This document shows positions 44,859 to 56,429 of a stretch of DNA of 64,000 bases, piece by piece. A program made the position numbers and the translations under genes. Where the stretch lies: positions 87,306-151,305 of the forward strand of contig NZ_WSRZ01000011.1 in assembly GCF_009828585.1 (NCBI RefSeq), written 5' to 3'. Below the pieces are notes generated by a model. It made no database searches and was not told the origin of the DNA. It saw only the letters and a list, made by a program, of their open reading frames with translations. How positions within the stretch are numbered: position 1 is the stretch's first letter; each line of letters starts with the position of its first letter. The DNA comes from Shewanella litoralis. Lineage in GTDB: Bacteria > Pseudomonadota > Gammaproteobacteria > Enterobacterales > Shewanellaceae.

Positions 44859-46012
44859 TAGGATTGTCCTGTTACCAGTAAAGCATCTACAGCATCTGCT
44901 GCGCGCTCGCTGGCATTGCATTTAAGTAGCTGGTGCAATTGCTCAAATTGGGCATTAAGCGGCGCAAAATCCTGGTTAAGTTGCTTAATCACAGCCTCTG
45001 CGATTAATTGAGGCTGACAATTATCTTGAATAAGTTCAGGTACTATCGTTTCATTCGCGAGTAAGTTCGGTAATGAATAGTTGTTAATTTGCATCATGCG
45101 GATCGCTATCGCATAAGTTATCGGGCTTACACGATACGCCACTACCATGGGACGCTTAACCAGCATCGCCTCTAAAGTCGCAGTGCCAGACGCTAATAAA
45201 ATACAGTCGGCAGCGGCCATCACTTCACGCGAGTGACCATCAACAATATGAATTTCTAAATCTGGTGCATATTGTTGCAGAGCGTCGGTGAATTGCTGTT
45301 TACGCGCCTCATTCACCATAGGTGTAACAAACTTGATGTCAGGATAGGCTTGTTTAACGAGCAAGGCCGCTTTAACAAAAGGCTCAGCAAGCTGAGCTAA
45401 TTCACCACCACGAGAGCCTGGTAATACCGCCAAGTATTCTGCTGCGGCATCTAAACCTAACTCTGCACGTGCGGCTAACTTATCGCTTTGCATCGGAATA
45501 TCATCAGCCAGGGTATGGCCAACAAATGTGCAAGGAACCTGGTGTTTATCGTAAAAGGCTTTTTCGAACGGCAATAAAGACAGCACCATATTGGTGGCTT
45601 TGGCTATTTTAAAAATACGTTTTGGACGCCACGCCCACACCGAAGGGCTAACGTAATGCACGGTTTTAATGCCTTTGGCTTTTAATTTTAGCTCAAGACC
45701 GATATTAAAATCGGGGGCATCGATGCCAATAAAGCAATCAGGTGCAAGTTCGGTAATCTGTTTGATCAGACTTGAGCGAATATGGAGCAACCGAGGTAGA
45801 CGTGATAGCACCTCCACTAATCCCATGACCGCTAGCTCTTCCATTGAAAATAGACTTTCAAATCCGAGGGCTTGCATACGTGGGCCACCAATGCCGATAA
45901 AGCGGGCATCAGGATGGCGTTGCTTAAGCGACTTAACTAAGCCAGCACCTAAAATATCGCCGGAGATTTCTCCGGCGACAATGGCAAATACTTTTTGAGA
46001 ACCTTGTGTCAT
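44858..46012 (-). CDS. lpxB: Lipid-A-disaccharide synthase
   Basis: A glycosyltransferase family 19 enzyme of 384 aa that joins UDP-2,3-diacylglucosamine to lipid X to make the lipid A disaccharide. The N-terminal [19 protein letters not shown] and the conserved GIGGPRM and VSPSVWAW segments identify it, as do GSRGGEL and [11 protein letters not shown]. It acts at the inner face of the cytoplasmic membrane. It starts 8 bp after lpxA. It overlaps rnhB by 1 bp. Confidence 0.96.
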   Translation of the reverse strand: MTQGSQKVFAIVAGEISGDILGAGLVKSLKQRHPDARFIGIGGPRMQALGFESLFSMEELAVMGLVEVLSRLPRLLHIRSSLIKQITELAPDCFIGIDAPDFNIGLELKLKAKGIKTVHYVSPSVWAWRPKRIFKIAKATNMVLSLLPFEKAFYDKHQVPCTFVGHTLADDIPMQSDKLAARAELGLDAAAEYLAVLPGSRGGELAQLAEPFVKAALLVKQAYPDIKFVTPMVNEARKQQFTDALQQYAPDLEIHIVDGHSREVMAAADCILLASGTATLEAMLVKRPMVVAYRVSPITYAIAIRMMQINNYSLPNLLANETIVPELIQDNCQPQLIAEAVIKQLNQDFAPLNAQFEQLHQLLKCNASERAADAVDALLVTGQS

Positions 46013-46020
46013 CTTTTCTT

Positions 46021-46791
46021 CTATCGAATAATGCCGCGACCAGGATGATTAATAAATGCCATAAAGGCTTTTACATTTTCATCTTTTTCAGCCATCTCAC
46101 TGACTTCAGCGTTGGCTTCTTCAATGGTTAAACTCTTACGGTATACCGCTTTATACGCATTTAAGATTGCACGCTGGCTTTCTTTGGTAAAACCACGGCG
46201 CTTTAAGCCTTCAAGGTTTAACCCACGTGGTGCTGCTGGAGACCCCGCCGCCATCACAAATGGTGGCACGTCTTGTAATATAAGAGAGGCACCCGCGGTG
46301 AAAGCATGATTACCAATGCGAACAAACTGATGCACACCTGTCATGCCACCAAGAATAACCCAATCGCCAACATGTACATGGCCAGCAATTGAAGCATTGT
46401 TAGCCATAATCACATTATTACCCACAACACAGTCGTGAGCGATATGCACATAAGCCATAAACAAGCAGTTTGAGCCAATACGGGTTTCGTGATTGTCTTG
46501 AGTTGTACCACGATGGATGGTGACAGATTCACGGATAATATTGTTGTCACCGATAATTAAGCGAGTTTGTTCGCCGGCATACTTTTTATCCTGGCACTCT
46601 TCACCGACTGAAGCGAACTGGAAAATCCGGTTACCTTTACCGATAACTGTTGGACCTTTAACCACCACATGAGAGCTTATCCAGGTGTCGTCGCCAATTT
46701 CAACGTTCTCGCCAATGTATGTCCAAGGACCTATCGTGACATTTTGACCGATTTTGGCTGTAGGGTGAACAAACGCTAATTTATCTATCAC
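46021..46791 (-). CDS. lpxA: UDP-N-acetylglucosamine acyltransferase
   Basis: First committed enzyme of lipid A synthesis, 256 aa. It has a left-handed beta-helix of hexapeptide repeats ([19 protein letters not shown]...) over about 1-190 and a helical C-terminal end. The catalytic His lies in [12 protein letters not shown], matching E. coli His125. It acylates UDP-GlcNAc at O3. Its start overlaps the fabZ stop by 4 bp, so the two are coupled. Confidence 0.96.
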   Translation of the reverse strand: MIDKLAFVHPTAKIGQNVTIGPWTYIGENVEIGDDTWISSHVVVKGPTVIGKGNRIFQFASVGEECQDKKYAGEQTRLIIGDNNIIRESVTIHRGTTQDNHETRIGSNCLFMAYVHIAHDCVVGNNVIMANNASIAGHVHVGDWVILGGMTGVHQFVRIGNHAFTAGASLILQDVPPFVMAAGSPAAPRGLNLEGLKRRGFTKESQRAILNAYKAVYRKSLTIEEANAEVSEMAEKDENVKAFMAFINHPGRGIIR

Positions 46792-47249
46792 TTTTTAATC
46801 TCTCTACGTGCGCACATAATTTCGGCAGAACAAACCAGTTCGCCATCAACTAATGCTTCACCAATAAATACACCAATGCCACGGCGCTCTTTAATCATTT
46901 TGACGTGGAAATGTATTTGATCGCCTGGCTCAACAACACGTTTAAAACGCGCCTTGTCGATACCTGCAAAATAGTACAATACGTCTGGAGAAGGTTCAGT
47001 GCTCATGGTTTTAAAAGCAAGTAAGCCTGTGGCTTGTGCCATCGCTTCTAAAATTAAAACACCGGGCATAACCGGTTGAACAGGAAAATGACCTTGAAAA
47101 AAAGGTTCATTAATCGTGACGTTTTTAATCGCGTGTAATTGCTCACCCACGGTAAAATCCAATACACGATCGATCAACAAAAATGGATATCTATGAGGTA
47201 GATATTTAAGGATCTCTTTAATATCCATGGTGTTTAATTGGTTTGACAC
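46788..47249 (-). CDS. fabZ: (3R)-hydroxyacyl-ACP dehydratase
   Basis: Dehydrates 3-hydroxyacyl-ACP in fatty acid synthesis, 153 aa. The hot-dog fold shows [13 protein letters not shown] at the start and the active-site [21 protein letters not shown]. The GTG start at 47249 has AAGGA at 7 bp spacing. An upstream TTG would add six residues. It competes with LpxA for 3-hydroxymyristoyl-ACP, so its place beside lpxA/lpxD balances phospholipid and lipid A. Confidence 0.95.
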   Translation of the reverse strand: MSNQLNTMDIKEILKYLPHRYPFLLIDRVLDFTVGEQLHAIKNVTINEPFFQGHFPVQPVMPGVLILEAMAQATGLLAFKTMSTEPSPDVLYYFAGIDKARFKRVVEPGDQIHFHVKMIKERRGIGVFIGEALVDGELVCSAEIMCARREIKK

Positions 47250-47279
47250 ACTACATTCCTTAATCAAGGCAGAATTGGC

Positions 47280-48305
47280 TTATTCTTCGCCTTTGGTACT
47301 TTTCTCGAGCTGTTTTACTCGATTAAATAATTCATCTAATTGACGGAAACGCACAGTGTTTCTACGCCATAGCTTGTTTTCCATTGCAACCGTTGCAGAA
47401 GAATACACGCCTTTGTCACGGATGATACTGGTTACGTTAGTGCCACCTGAAACATGGACACCATCGGCAATAGTTAAATGGCCTGCAATGGCAGTATTAC
47501 CGCCAATAATACAGTATTTACCAATTTCTGTACTACCCGCAATTGTAGTGCTACCTGCAATAGCAGTATTTTGACCAACAATGACATTATGAGCAATTTG
47601 AATTTGGTTATCGATAATCACGCCATCGTGAATTTCAGTATGAGATAACGCGCCTCTGTCGATACTGGTACACGCACCAATTTCGACATTATTACCGATA
47701 CGAACTCCGCCAGTTTGAGGGATCTTAACCCAGGTTCCGCGCTCATTTGCGTAACCAAAACCATCAGAACCAATCACTGTACCTGATTGCACAAGACAAT
47801 GTTGTCCGATGTGCACATCATGATAAACAGTGACGTTAGCCCAGAGACGAGAATCTGAACCAATAATGCTGTCTTCACCGATAACACAGCCGGGTCCAAT
47901 TTGGACGTGCTCACCTATAATTGCCCTTGCACCAATAACCACATTAGCCCCGATTGCCGCACCTGTGCCAATAATGGCTGACGAGTCAATTTGTGCTGAT
48001 GGGTGAATGCCTAACATTTGTTTAGGCGTGGTATCGAGTCGTTGCGCTACACGTGCAAATGCCACATAAGGGTCGCTAATAATTAACGCATTACCTTGAT
48101 AAAACTCAGCGTCTTTTTCGCTTAGCAATACCGCGCTAGCTTGAGTTGCCTCAAGCTGAGCACGGTACTTACTATTGGCTAAAAAAGAGAGTTGACCTTG
48201 GGCCGCATCTTCAAGAGTCGCAACACTGGTGATTTCCACTGTTGCATCACCTTTAACCGTTGCGCCCAATTGCTGGCCAAGCTCTTTTAAAGTCACTTTT
48301 TGCAT
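47280..48305 (-). CDS. lpxD: UDP-3-O-(3-hydroxyacyl)glucosamine N-acyltransferase
   Basis: Third enzyme of lipid A synthesis, 341 aa. The N-terminal uridine-binding domain (about 1-95) precedes a hexapeptide-repeat beta-helix from about 98, with IIGTGAAIGANVVIGARAII. The catalytic His lies in NQIQIAHNVIVG. The C-terminal helix ends with RQLDELFNRVKQLEK. It starts 5 bp after skp and lies 30 bp before fabZ, so the block is probably one transcript. Confidence 0.96.
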   Translation of the reverse strand: MQKVTLKELGQQLGATVKGDATVEITSVATLEDAAQGQLSFLANSKYRAQLEATQASAVLLSEKDAEFYQGNALIISDPYVAFARVAQRLDTTPKQMLGIHPSAQIDSSAIIGTGAAIGANVVIGARAIIGEHVQIGPGCVIGEDSIIGSDSRLWANVTVYHDVHIGQHCLVQSGTVIGSDGFGYANERGTWVKIPQTGGVRIGNNVEIGACTSIDRGALSHTEIHDGVIIDNQIQIAHNVIVGQNTAIAGSTTIAGSTEIGKYCIIGGNTAIAGHLTIADGVHVSGGTNVTSIIRDKGVYSSATVAMENKLWRRNTVRFRQLDELFNRVKQLEKSTKGEE

Positions 48306-48310
48306 ATTAC

Positions 48311-48817
48311 TTATTTGCCTTTACTTAAGGCTTCAACCACTTTACCGCTGATATCAGCTTCTGGCTTAACAAAAATAACCGCGCCACGTTGTAGCACTAG
48401 ATCATAATTTTCTTTACCAGCAATAGTATTAATGGCTTTTTGAACTTGAACTAATAGTTTATTTTGCTCTTCACCTTGACGACGACGCATGTCTTCATCA
48501 AGTGCTTTGCCTTTTAATTGGAATTCAGATTTTAAAGAATCCATTTTACGTACTAGTTCAGTTTTTTGTGTGTCGCTCATTAATGCGCCGTCACGTTGTT
48601 GCTTTTCAACCAAAGAACGCATTTCTTCCTGCATTTTTTGAACTTCAGCAACACGATCACCAAACTCAGCTTTTAATGATTTAGAAATTTGTTCGCGCTG
48701 TGGCAACTGCTCAAACACTTCACCCATGTCAACCACTGCAATTTTTTCTGCGTGAGCGAGCATAGGCGTAGCGATTAATGCCAATGTTACTAGTGCGCGA
48801 TTTACCATCTTTTTCAA
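48311..48817 (-). CDS. skp: Periplasmic chaperone Skp/OmpH
   Basis: A trimeric periplasmic chaperone, 168 aa, that carries unfolded outer-membrane proteins to the BAM complex. Its signal peptide ends at about residue 23 (MLAHA). The rest is mostly charged alpha-helix with tentacle-like coiled coil (KMQEEMRSLVEKQQRDGALM) and the C-terminal body strand LVLQRGAVIFVKPEADIS. It lies 55 bp downstream of bamA, its functional partner. Confidence 0.94.
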   Translation of the reverse strand: MKKMVNRALVTLALIATPMLAHAEKIAVVDMGEVFEQLPQREQISKSLKAEFGDRVAEVQKMQEEMRSLVEKQQRDGALMSDTQKTELVRKMDSLKSEFQLKGKALDEDMRRRQGEEQNKLLVQVQKAINTIAGKENYDLVLQRGAVIFVKPEADISGKVVEALSKGK

Positions 48818-48872
48818 AGTAGACTCCTGTTAAAATTGTTGTTATCAGCAAAACCTGCCGAGTGTATTTGTT

Positions 48873-51356
48873 TTAGAACGTTTTGCCAATATTGAACGAG
48901 AAAATCTCTGTTTCATCGTCTTCATATTCTTTTATCGGCCAGGCTAAACTAAACACCATTGGACCCATTGGTGATAGCCACTGCACGCTCATACCCCATG
49001 ACGCACGGATACGTCCAGGGTCACTATAATCACTTAACTGCGAGAATTGATCCGCTGGCAAATAGCGATAGCCATCGTAATCAAACTCGGTATCCCACAC
49101 GTTACCGGCGTCTAAGAAGAAACTGGTACGCACTGAGTTAGTGTATGCCTCATCTAAAAATGGTGTTGGCACTATCATCTCTAAACTGGCGGTTGCAATT
49201 GCATTACCACCAATAGAGTTGCCTTCACTGACATAAACAGTGTTGACATCTCCAGGTAAGTTACAACCGTCACCCGATGGATCTGGCGAACAGGCGGAAC
49301 TGCCACGATATAGATAGAACGAACGAGGGCCTACTGAATTAGACTTAAAGCCACGTAAGGAACTTGAGCCACCTGAGTAGTAGTTTTCCCAGAACGGTAA
49401 AATTTGTTCATTATCGTTAAAATCACCATAACCGTTTGCGTAACCTAAATGGGCACGAGCTAACAACACAAATCCGTGCTGACGAGTCATCGGGAAGTAG
49501 AAGTTAGTATCAAAATCGGTTTTAAAATATTGTAAATCCGAGCCTGGCACCGTCATTTTACCGCTTAGACGCTGTGAAGAGCCGTCTGTAGGGAACGTGC
49601 CGCGGTTAAGCGTGCTACGGTACCAACCTGCGGTCAATTCAAAGTTATCAAAACTTAAATCAGAATCAACTTCATCGTTTTCACGGTAAATATTGTAAAA
49701 ACGCACAGCCTGTTCATAAGACGAAATTTCTGAAATCGTGTTATGACGATACCCAATACCACCGTTTAAACGGTTAGATTCATTAATCGGGAAACCAGAG
49801 TTAAGTGCAACGCCGTAAGACTTATTCTTATACCGTTCAAGGTTAGCCTGGTTCGCGTCAAACTCATTCCAGTACACGCTACCGCCTAAACTGACCCCAT
49901 CTTTAGTAAAATATGGGTCGGTATAAGATAAAGTCGCACTTTTTGAGTACTTATTGGTATTAACGCTAAAACCTGCTTGGTTACCAGTACCAAGGAAGTT
50001 GTTTTGCTCAACACCGAACTGCAAGCTTACGCCTGATTCAGTACCGTAGCCCACACCAGCATTGAACGAGCCTGATGGCTGCTCTTTAACGGTAACGGCT
50101 ACGTCAACAAGGTCGTCACTGCCTGGCACTTGAATCGTCTCAGTTTCTACTGTTTCGAAGTAACCTAAACGGTTAAGACGCAACTTAGACTGTTCAATTT
50201 GGGCTGAGTTTAACCAAGCCCCTTCCATTTGACGTAACTCACGGCGCATGACTTCATCTTTAGTCACCGTATTACCGGTGAAATTGATGGAGCGAACATA
50301 CACACGCTTACCTGGTTTAATATTGATGTTTAATACAACTTCTTTGTTTTCATCATCAATTTCAGGGTATGTTTTCACTTCTGGATAGGCATAACCAAAT
50401 CGACCTAAATATTTACTGTACATTTCTTCGGTGAATGTCACATCTGCACCGTTGTACATATTGCCCGCTTTAATTGGCAAAATTGAGGTCATTAACTCTT
50501 CGCGGCCCATTAAATCGCCGACAAGGTTAACTTCTTTCACTTTGTATTTTTCGCCTTCTTTAACGTTGATTGTGATGTACAAACCTTTACGGTCTGGGGT
50601 CATCGCAACTTGCGTTGAAGTCACTTCAAAGCGAATATAACCTTTGTTGTGATAATAGGTCTTAATGGTTTCTAAATCGGCCTGTAACTTCTGCTTTTGA
50701 TAGCGACGTTCGCCGAATAAATCCCACCAGGCAACATAGTCTTTCAGCTCGAGCATGCTAATCAGCTCTGAGTCAGTAAATACCGTGTTACCTACCACGT
50801 TAATTTGACGAATTTCTGCCGCTAAACCTTCGGTAAACTTAAACTTAAGCTCAACACGGTTACGCGGTAAGTTGATAATCTGTGCTTCAACTTTGGCGCC
50901 GTACTTACCTACACCGTAATAGAAATCTTGCAGGCCTTTTTCAATGCCTGACAACATGGTTCTATCTAAGGATTCGCCAGATTTCACACCAGAACCATCA
51001 AGACTCTCTTGTAACTGCTCGTCTTTAATGTCTTTGTTACCTTCAAAGGAGATAACGCTGATGGTTGGGCGCTCTTTGACGGCTACATACAATATGCCAT
51101 TTTCATGACTGATACTGATGTTTTCAAAGTTAGTTGAGCCATAGAGGCTCTTAATCGCTTGCTGTAATTTAACTTCATCTATTGTGTCACCTACTTTCAC
51201 AGGTAAGTTTAATAGCGCCGCACCGAGAGCAACTCGTTGCAGACCTTCTACTTGAATGTCGGTCACTTCAAAAGGTTGGAAAGACTCTGCCCAACCATTC
51301 CCTGAAAAAGACGCGCCGACGAATAACATCGAGGCAAAAATTTTATTCAATCTCAT
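48873..51356 (-). CDS. bamA: Outer-membrane assembly factor BamA
   Basis: Essential core of the BAM complex that inserts beta-barrel proteins, 827 aa. A signal peptide ends near residue 23 (NGWA). Five POTRA domains cover about 27-425 (for example FEVTDIQVEGLQRVALGAAL). The 16-strand barrel follows, including the loop 6 variant LRGF of the (V/I)RGF motif, and ends in FNIGKTF with a terminal Phe. It is flanked by rseP and skp, as in E. coli. Confidence 0.96.
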   Translation of the reverse strand: MRLNKIFASMLFVGASFSGNGWAESFQPFEVTDIQVEGLQRVALGAALLNLPVKVGDTIDEVKLQQAIKSLYGSTNFENISISHENGILYVAVKERPTISVISFEGNKDIKDEQLQESLDGSGVKSGESLDRTMLSGIEKGLQDFYYGVGKYGAKVEAQIINLPRNRVELKFKFTEGLAAEIRQINVVGNTVFTDSELISMLELKDYVAWWDLFGERRYQKQKLQADLETIKTYYHNKGYIRFEVTSTQVAMTPDRKGLYITINVKEGEKYKVKEVNLVGDLMGREELMTSILPIKAGNMYNGADVTFTEEMYSKYLGRFGYAYPEVKTYPEIDDENKEVVLNINIKPGKRVYVRSINFTGNTVTKDEVMRRELRQMEGAWLNSAQIEQSKLRLNRLGYFETVETETIQVPGSDDLVDVAVTVKEQPSGSFNAGVGYGTESGVSLQFGVEQNNFLGTGNQAGFSVNTNKYSKSATLSYTDPYFTKDGVSLGGSVYWNEFDANQANLERYKNKSYGVALNSGFPINESNRLNGGIGYRHNTISEISSYEQAVRFYNIYRENDEVDSDLSFDNFELTAGWYRSTLNRGTFPTDGSSQRLSGKMTVPGSDLQYFKTDFDTNFYFPMTRQHGFVLLARAHLGYANGYGDFNDNEQILPFWENYYSGGSSSLRGFKSNSVGPRSFYLYRGSSACSPDPSGDGCNLPGDVNTVYVSEGNSIGGNAIATASLEMIVPTPFLDEAYTNSVRTSFFLDAGNVWDTEFDYDGYRYLPADQFSQLSDYSDPGRIRASWGMSVQWLSPMGPMVFSLAWPIKEYEDDETEIFSFNIGKTF

Positions 51357-51387
51357 AGAGCACTTCTAATTATTAGTCTGTCCTTGC

Positions 51388-52761
51388 TCAGAGTCGGGCA
51401 AAATCGTTGAATAGGGCGACACCCATCAACATTAGCAGCATCGCTGCGCCAAACCTGAAACCTATTTCCTGTACCTTTTCGGGTACAGGCTTACCAGTAA
51501 TCACTTCAACAAAGTAATACAGCAAGTGTCCACCATCAAGCACTGGCAAAGGCATTAAATTAATGATGCCTAAGTTAACGCTGATGAGCGCGATAAACCC
51601 AAGAAAGTACACTAAACCGTAACTTGCACTGGCGCCTGCGCCTTGTGCAATCGAAATAGGACCACTTAAGTTTTTCACCGACACATCGCCGGTAAATAAT
51701 TTTCCAATCATCTTGAAACTAACGACAACGAGTTGCCATGTTTTGTCAGTCGCGGCGATAAAAGAATCTACTATGCCATACTCAAGCTCAAAGCGCATAT
51801 TATCAGGCCAGGGTGCTTGAGTTGGACTAATGCCAACAATACCAATGGTTTGACCATCTGCGTTTTGTTGTGCTTTAGGTGTTACATCAACATTGATGAC
51901 CTGACCATCTCGCATCAATGTCATGTTGATTGTTTTGTTTGCCGATGTTTGTACCACATCAACAAAGGCTTTCCAATCACTGTAAGGGGTTCCATTAATC
52001 GCTGACAATTTATCACCGACTTTTATCCCTGCTTGTTCTGCTGCACTCTCAGCCGACACTAAAGCAATGGTAGGGTCAATCCCTGGGCGAAATATCCCTA
52101 AACCTAACGAAGTAATAGGCGAGGTTTTTTCAGGATCAAAAATCCACGACCTGGTATCTAATGTCACTGTTTTGGTTGGCATATCCATGCCCGATAATGT
52201 GGCCAATGGCGCAATGGTTAATTCGATGCTTGCATCACCAATATGCCCCACTAACGCTAAGTTAACCTCTTCCCACGTGCGCACTTTTTGCCCTGACACC
52301 GCGAGAATCTGTTGCGGTTCAACCACATTAATAATCCCTGCAGGACTGTCTAATTTTGTGCTATCGATAACAGGTTTTAATGATGGCGTGCCAATCATGT
52401 ACATAATGTACAAAGCAACAATGGCAAAAATAAAATTGGCAATGGGGCCTGCTGACACAATCGCGATACGTTGCCATACCGTTTTACGGTTAAAGGCCTG
52501 GTCGACAAGTTCTGCAGGCACGTCTTCAACACGCTCGTCGAGCATTTTAACGTAACCACCTAGTGGGATCATCGCAACCACATATTCGGTGCCGTCTTGA
52601 CCCACTTTGCGCCATATCGCTTTGCCAAAACCAATAGAGAAACGCTCTACTTTGACACCACAACGGCGGGCAACCCAAAAATGGCCGTATTCATGGGCGG
52701 TAATTAAAATGCCCAATGCCACGATAAATGAACCAAGGCTCCAAAAAAAATCTATCATCAT
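51388..52761 (-). CDS. rseP: Site-2 metalloprotease RseP
   Basis: An inner-membrane intramembrane protease, 457 aa, that cleaves RseA and other signal anchors to release sigma-E. The zinc motif HEYGH is at 23-27, with the second motif in MPLPVLDGGHLLYYF near the C-terminus. Two PDZ domains lie between the membrane segments (about 110-310). AGGGAA precedes tandem ATG codons, so the start may be the second ATG. It is co-transcribed with dxr upstream and bamA downstream. Confidence 0.95.
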   Translation of the reverse strand: MMIDFFWSLGSFIVALGILITAHEYGHFWVARRCGVKVERFSIGFGKAIWRKVGQDGTEYVVAMIPLGGYVKMLDERVEDVPAELVDQAFNRKTVWQRIAIVSAGPIANFIFAIVALYIMYMIGTPSLKPVIDSTKLDSPAGIINVVEPQQILAVSGQKVRTWEEVNLALVGHIGDASIELTIAPLATLSGMDMPTKTVTLDTRSWIFDPEKTSPITSLGLGIFRPGIDPTIALVSAESAAEQAGIKVGDKLSAINGTPYSDWKAFVDVVQTSANKTINMTLMRDGQVINVDVTPKAQQNADGQTIGIVGISPTQAPWPDNMRFELEYGIVDSFIAATDKTWQLVVVSFKMIGKLFTGDVSVKNLSGPISIAQGAGASASYGLVYFLGFIALISVNLGIINLMPLPVLDGGHLLYYFVEVITGKPVPEKVQEIGFRFGAAMLLMLMGVALFNDFARL

Positions 52762-52770
52762 TTCCCTGTA

Positions 52771-53967
52771 TTAATTGAGTGCGTTAATAAACGACTTAGC
52801 GGTTTTACGTGCTTGCTCATCAAGCTGTAATATATCATCAATGCTGGCTAAGCGTGTTTGTTGCACCGAGTCTAAACAATGATGATTAACATCAGCAATA
52901 TCGGTAAAACGGATCTGACCTGCTAAAAACGACTCAACAGCAATTTCATTTGCTGCGTTTAAAACCGTTGTCGCTTCTTGGCCTTGTTCACAAGCTTGCA
53001 TCGCTAAACGCAAACAAGGAAAACGGCTAAAGTCAGGTTCACAAAAGCTTAATTGTCCGACTTTGAAAAAGTCTAAAGGTTCAACACCGGCGTGAATTCT
53101 TTGCGGATAGCTCATACAATGAGCAATTGGTGTGCGCATATCGGGATTTCCCATCTGTGCAATCACAGAGCCATCGCGATATTGCACCATGGAATGAATC
53201 ACGCTTTGAGGATGAATCACCACTTTAAGCTGATCTTTTTGGGTATTAAACAGCCAACGAGCTTCGATAAACTCTAAGCCTTTATTCATCATGGTGGCTG
53301 AATCGACCGAAATTTTAGGTCCCATAGACCAATTAGGATGATTACACGCCTGAGCCGGTGTCATTGCGCTCAAGGTCGTTAAATCAGTGTTCAAAAATGG
53401 CCCACCAGACCCCGTTAATAATATATGCGAAATCCCATTAGCATTGAGATCGCAGTAACCGAGTTGGTCTTGCACTTGCTGAGGTAGACATTGATATATC
53501 GCGTTATGTTCGCTGTCGACAGGCAATACCGTTGCACCTGAAGCCTTCGCGGTGTTCATAAACAATTCACCAGACATCACCAGGGCTTCTTTGTTGGCCA
53601 ATAACACACGCTTACCGGCTTTTACCGCATCAAAGGTAGGCACTAGTCCGGCGGCGCCAACGATGGCGGCCATGACTGTATCTGTGCGGCTATCGGTAAC
53701 AAGCGCATTTAACGCCTGAGCCCCTGTTGTGACTTCTGTAACACAACCTGAGGGTAGCTGCGCTTTAAGTTGCATAGCCGCGCGCTCATTAACCATATGC
53801 GCATATTGCGGCTGATATTGAACACACAGAGCAAGCATTTTATCGACACTGGCATTAGCAACTAAACCATAGACTTTAAAAGCATTGGGGTTGTTCGTTA
53901 TCACACTGAGTGTGCTCGCACCAATTGAGCCTGTCGCCCCGAGTATCACCACATTTTGCATCGACAT
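52771..53967 (-). CDS. dxr: 1-deoxy-D-xylulose 5-phosphate reductoisomerase
   Basis: Second step of the MEP isoprenoid pathway, converting DXP to MEP with NADPH. The Rossmann loop [13 protein letters not shown] starts the protein, and the metal and substrate site [12 protein letters not shown] and LTGSGGPF are intact. I start it at the ATG of the TAATG overlap with cdsA (53967), giving 398 aa as in E. coli. Upstream GTG and downstream ATG (MQNVV) are alternatives. Confidence 0.96.
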   Translation of the reverse strand: MSMQNVVILGATGSIGASTLSVITNNPNAFKVYGLVANASVDKMLALCVQYQPQYAHMVNERAAMQLKAQLPSGCVTEVTTGAQALNALVTDSRTDTVMAAIVGAAGLVPTFDAVKAGKRVLLANKEALVMSGELFMNTAKASGATVLPVDSEHNAIYQCLPQQVQDQLGYCDLNANGISHILLTGSGGPFLNTDLTTLSAMTPAQACNHPNWSMGPKISVDSATMMNKGLEFIEARWLFNTQKDQLKVVIHPQSVIHSMVQYRDGSVIAQMGNPDMRTPIAHCMSYPQRIHAGVEPLDFFKVGQLSFCEPDFSRFPCLRLAMQACEQGQEATTVLNAANEIAVESFLAGQIRFTDIADVNHHCLDSVQQTRLASIDDILQLDEQARKTAKSFINALN

Positions 53968-54824
53968 TACATCCACATCGCAATATAGATAAAGGTAAAC
54001 ACAGGTAATGCTGCCGTTAAGCTGTCGATACGATCTAAAATACCGCCATGACCAGGTAAAATAGTCCCTGAGTCTTTTATGTTGGCAGCACGCTTAAACA
54101 TGCTTTCAGATAAATCACCAAATGCGGAGGCTAATGCTGTCACCAATGTCACCACAATCAGCAAACCAAGCTCTTGTTCTGGTGCGACGTACATTACGCC
54201 TGCAACCACTATCATAGTCGTGAGTAAACCGCCGGCTAAGCCTTCTAATGTTTTCGCAGGACTAACACTAGGCATTAACTTGTGCTTACCTAATGTGCGG
54301 CCCGCAAAATATGCACCGGTATCGGTAGCCCATACTACCAACATCACTAAAAATACTAATGCGCCACCAAAATAGGGATCAACATTATTGCTCAATGACT
54401 TCAGTGCGATTAGCGAAGCAAAGCACGGTACTAATGTTAATTGTCCAAACATAGACTTTAACATTGGGCTGGTTTTCCAGAATTTAGCACTTTTAGGGAA
54501 ACTAAATACCAATACACTGCTGACAATCCACCAGAAAACTCCGATGCTAATGATCGCTAGATACATTGGGTGTAATTGCCCCTTAAACCATAATACATCT
54601 ACTGGTACGGTTAAATTAAGCGCAATAAGCAGAAAACCTAACGTTGCGGTAAAAGACCATTGCGTTGCATTGCAATTTGGGTCAATGAAACTGCCCCACT
54701 CTTTTGCTGCGACTAAAAAAACAGGCACTAACACCCAAGCAAAAAAGTTTGCTGGTAGTAAAAAAATTGCCCCGAGTACAATTGGGATTAACCACAATGC
54801 TGTTATTATTCGTTGTTTTAGCAA
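53967..54824 (-). CDS. cdsA: Phosphatidate cytidylyltransferase
   Basis: A multi-pass inner-membrane enzyme, 285 aa, that makes CDP-diacylglycerol for phospholipid synthesis. The family signature is intact near the C-terminus: [20 protein letters not shown], then [12 protein letters not shown]. About eight membrane segments are predicted from hydrophobic runs. It lies between uppS (22 bp) and dxr (stop/start overlap TAATG). Confidence 0.95.
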   Translation of the reverse strand: MLKQRIITALWLIPIVLGAIFLLPANFFAWVLVPVFLVAAKEWGSFIDPNCNATQWSFTATLGFLLIALNLTVPVDVLWFKGQLHPMYLAIISIGVFWWIVSSVLVFSFPKSAKFWKTSPMLKSMFGQLTLVPCFASLIALKSLSNNVDPYFGGALVFLVMLVVWATDTGAYFAGRTLGKHKLMPSVSPAKTLEGLAGGLLTTMIVVAGVMYVAPEQELGLLIVVTLVTALASAFGDLSESMFKRAANIKDSGTILPGHGGILDRIDSLTAALPVFTFIYIAMWM

Positions 54825-54846
54825 AAACTAATCCTCTTAATATTTT

Positions 54847-55671
54847 TTATATTGCGCGTATTTCTTCGATTTGACTCCCAGTCAAACCAAAACGACGCTG
54901 CCGACTGGCAAAAATGGCAAGTGCATCGCGAAATGCTTGCTCATCAAAGTCAGGCCACAGGGTGTCAGTAAACACCAATTCGGCATATGCAGCCTGCCAT
55001 AAAACAAAATTACTAATGCGGTAATCACCACCAGTACGGATCATTAAATCAACTTCGCTCTGATTTTGCATGCACAAATGTTCATTTAGGGCATCTTCGG
55101 TCATCTGACTGCTGTTGATTTCACCAGTCGCGACCTTTTCGGCTAATTTTTGTGCGGCTTGTAAGATATCCCAACGACCACCGTAGTTAGCAGCTACATT
55201 CAATATTAACCCGGTATTAGCAAGCGTTTTCTCTTGAGCTGCCGCAATTTGCTTTTGCAAACGCGCTGAAAATCGGCTGGTGTCGCCAATAATATTGAGC
55301 TTAACTTGATTTTTGTCGAGCAATTTAAGCTCGCGCTGCAACACAGTAAAAAACAGTTCCATTAACAAACTGACTTCTTTATCTGGTCTACGCCAATTTT
55401 CACTCGAAAACGCAAACAGCGTTAACGATTCAATCCCTAACTGACTGGCAGTGCTTACTGCACGACGAACGGCTTTAACACCTGCTTTATGCCCAAATAC
55501 ACGGGCTTTGCCTTGCTGTTGTGCCCAGCGACCATTACCGTCCATGATAATTGCAACATGCTTTGGCAGAGATTGTTTTACGACATCAGATAATTGCCCC
55601 GGCAACAATTGCGAAGTGACAGACTCCGGATCTGCATTAGGCTCTGATTCAAACTCAACTGTAGATGACAT
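54847..55671 (-). CDS. uppS: Undecaprenyl diphosphate synthase
   Basis: A cis-prenyltransferase, 274 aa, making the C55 lipid carrier for peptidoglycan and O-antigen. The catalytic Asp is D44 in [11 protein letters not shown] (41-51). SSENWRRP and the C-terminal [20 protein letters not shown] are conserved. It has about 20 extra acidic residues at the N-terminus compared with the 253 aa E. coli protein. The start is therefore less certain than the rest. Confidence 0.95.
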   Translation of the reverse strand: MSSTVEFESEPNADPESVTSQLLPGQLSDVVKQSLPKHVAIIMDGNGRWAQQQGKARVFGHKAGVKAVRRAVSTASQLGIESLTLFAFSSENWRRPDKEVSLLMELFFTVLQRELKLLDKNQVKLNIIGDTSRFSARLQKQIAAAQEKTLANTGLILNVAANYGGRWDILQAAQKLAEKVATGEINSSQMTEDALNEHLCMQNQSEVDLMIRTGGDYRISNFVLWQAAYAELVFTDTLWPDFDEQAFRDALAIFASRQRRFGLTGSQIEEIRAI

Positions 55672-55696
55672 CTACGGCAATCCTTTATAAAAACAA

Positions 55697-55725
55697 ACGC
55701 CGTGTAGTATACCCTTACACGGCGT
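55697..55725 (-). terminator. Intrinsic terminator after frr
   Basis: A perfect 10 bp stem (ACGCCGTGTA / TACACGGCGT) with a 9 nt loop is followed on the minus strand by TTTGTTTTTATAA. It lies 28 bp past the frr stop and so separates the translation-factor genes from the uppS/cdsA/dxr transcript. Confidence 0.75.
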
Positions 55726-55752
55726 GTTAACTCTAGCGTCTAAGTTGAGAGA

Positions 55753-56310
55753 TTATACTTCCATCAACTCTTTTTCTTTGGCCGCTAAAATGGTATCGAT
55801 GTTTTTGATGAATGAATCAGTGTGTTTTTGCACTTCTTCTTCACTGCGGCGCACGTCATCTTCAGTGCATTCTTTGGCTTTTTCAAGCTTCTTAACTTCA
55901 CTGATCGCGTCACGGCGAACGTTACGAATGGCAACACGGCCGTTTTCAGCTTCGTTTTTAACCACTTTGATGAAATCTTTACGACGCTCTTCGGTTAATG
56001 CTGGTAACGGAATACGTAACGTTGCACCGGCTGTCATAGGGTTTAAGCCGAGATCTGAACTCATAATGGCTTTCTCAACAGCTTGTACCATAGTGCGGTC
56101 AAATACAGTTACCGTTAACGTGCGAGAATCTTCTACACCAACGTTAGCAACTTGCTTAAGAGGCGCCATAGAACCGTAATAAGAAACCTGAATAGAATCT
56201 AATAAACTTGGGTGTGCACGGCCTGTACGCACTTTAGCCATTTGGTTTTTAGTCGCATCAACGCATTTACCCATGCGCTCTTGCGCATCTAACATAATTG
56301 TATCAATCAC
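55753..56310 (-). CDS. frr: Ribosome recycling factor
   Basis: Splits post-termination ribosomes together with EF-G, 185 aa, the standard length. The protein is a helical bundle with the conserved [21 protein letters not shown] and the hinge near [30 protein letters not shown] is also typical. It follows pyrH by about 119 bp, in the usual rpsB-tsf-pyrH-frr order. Confidence 0.96.
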   Translation of the reverse strand: MIDTIMLDAQERMGKCVDATKNQMAKVRTGRAHPSLLDSIQVSYYGSMAPLKQVANVGVEDSRTLTVTVFDRTMVQAVEKAIMSSDLGLNPMTAGATLRIPLPALTEERRKDFIKVVKNEAENGRVAIRNVRRDAISEVKKLEKAKECTEDDVRRSEEEVQKHTDSFIKNIDTILAAKEKELMEV

Positions 56311-56429
56311 AATAATTTCCTTTTTTTCACAAATTCATGTGTGCTTGAGCTTTAGTCTAAGAATGACACAAGCAATAAAACAGCTCAAACAGTTAATTTA
56401 TTTGGTGTCACTATTTTTTACTTCTGTGA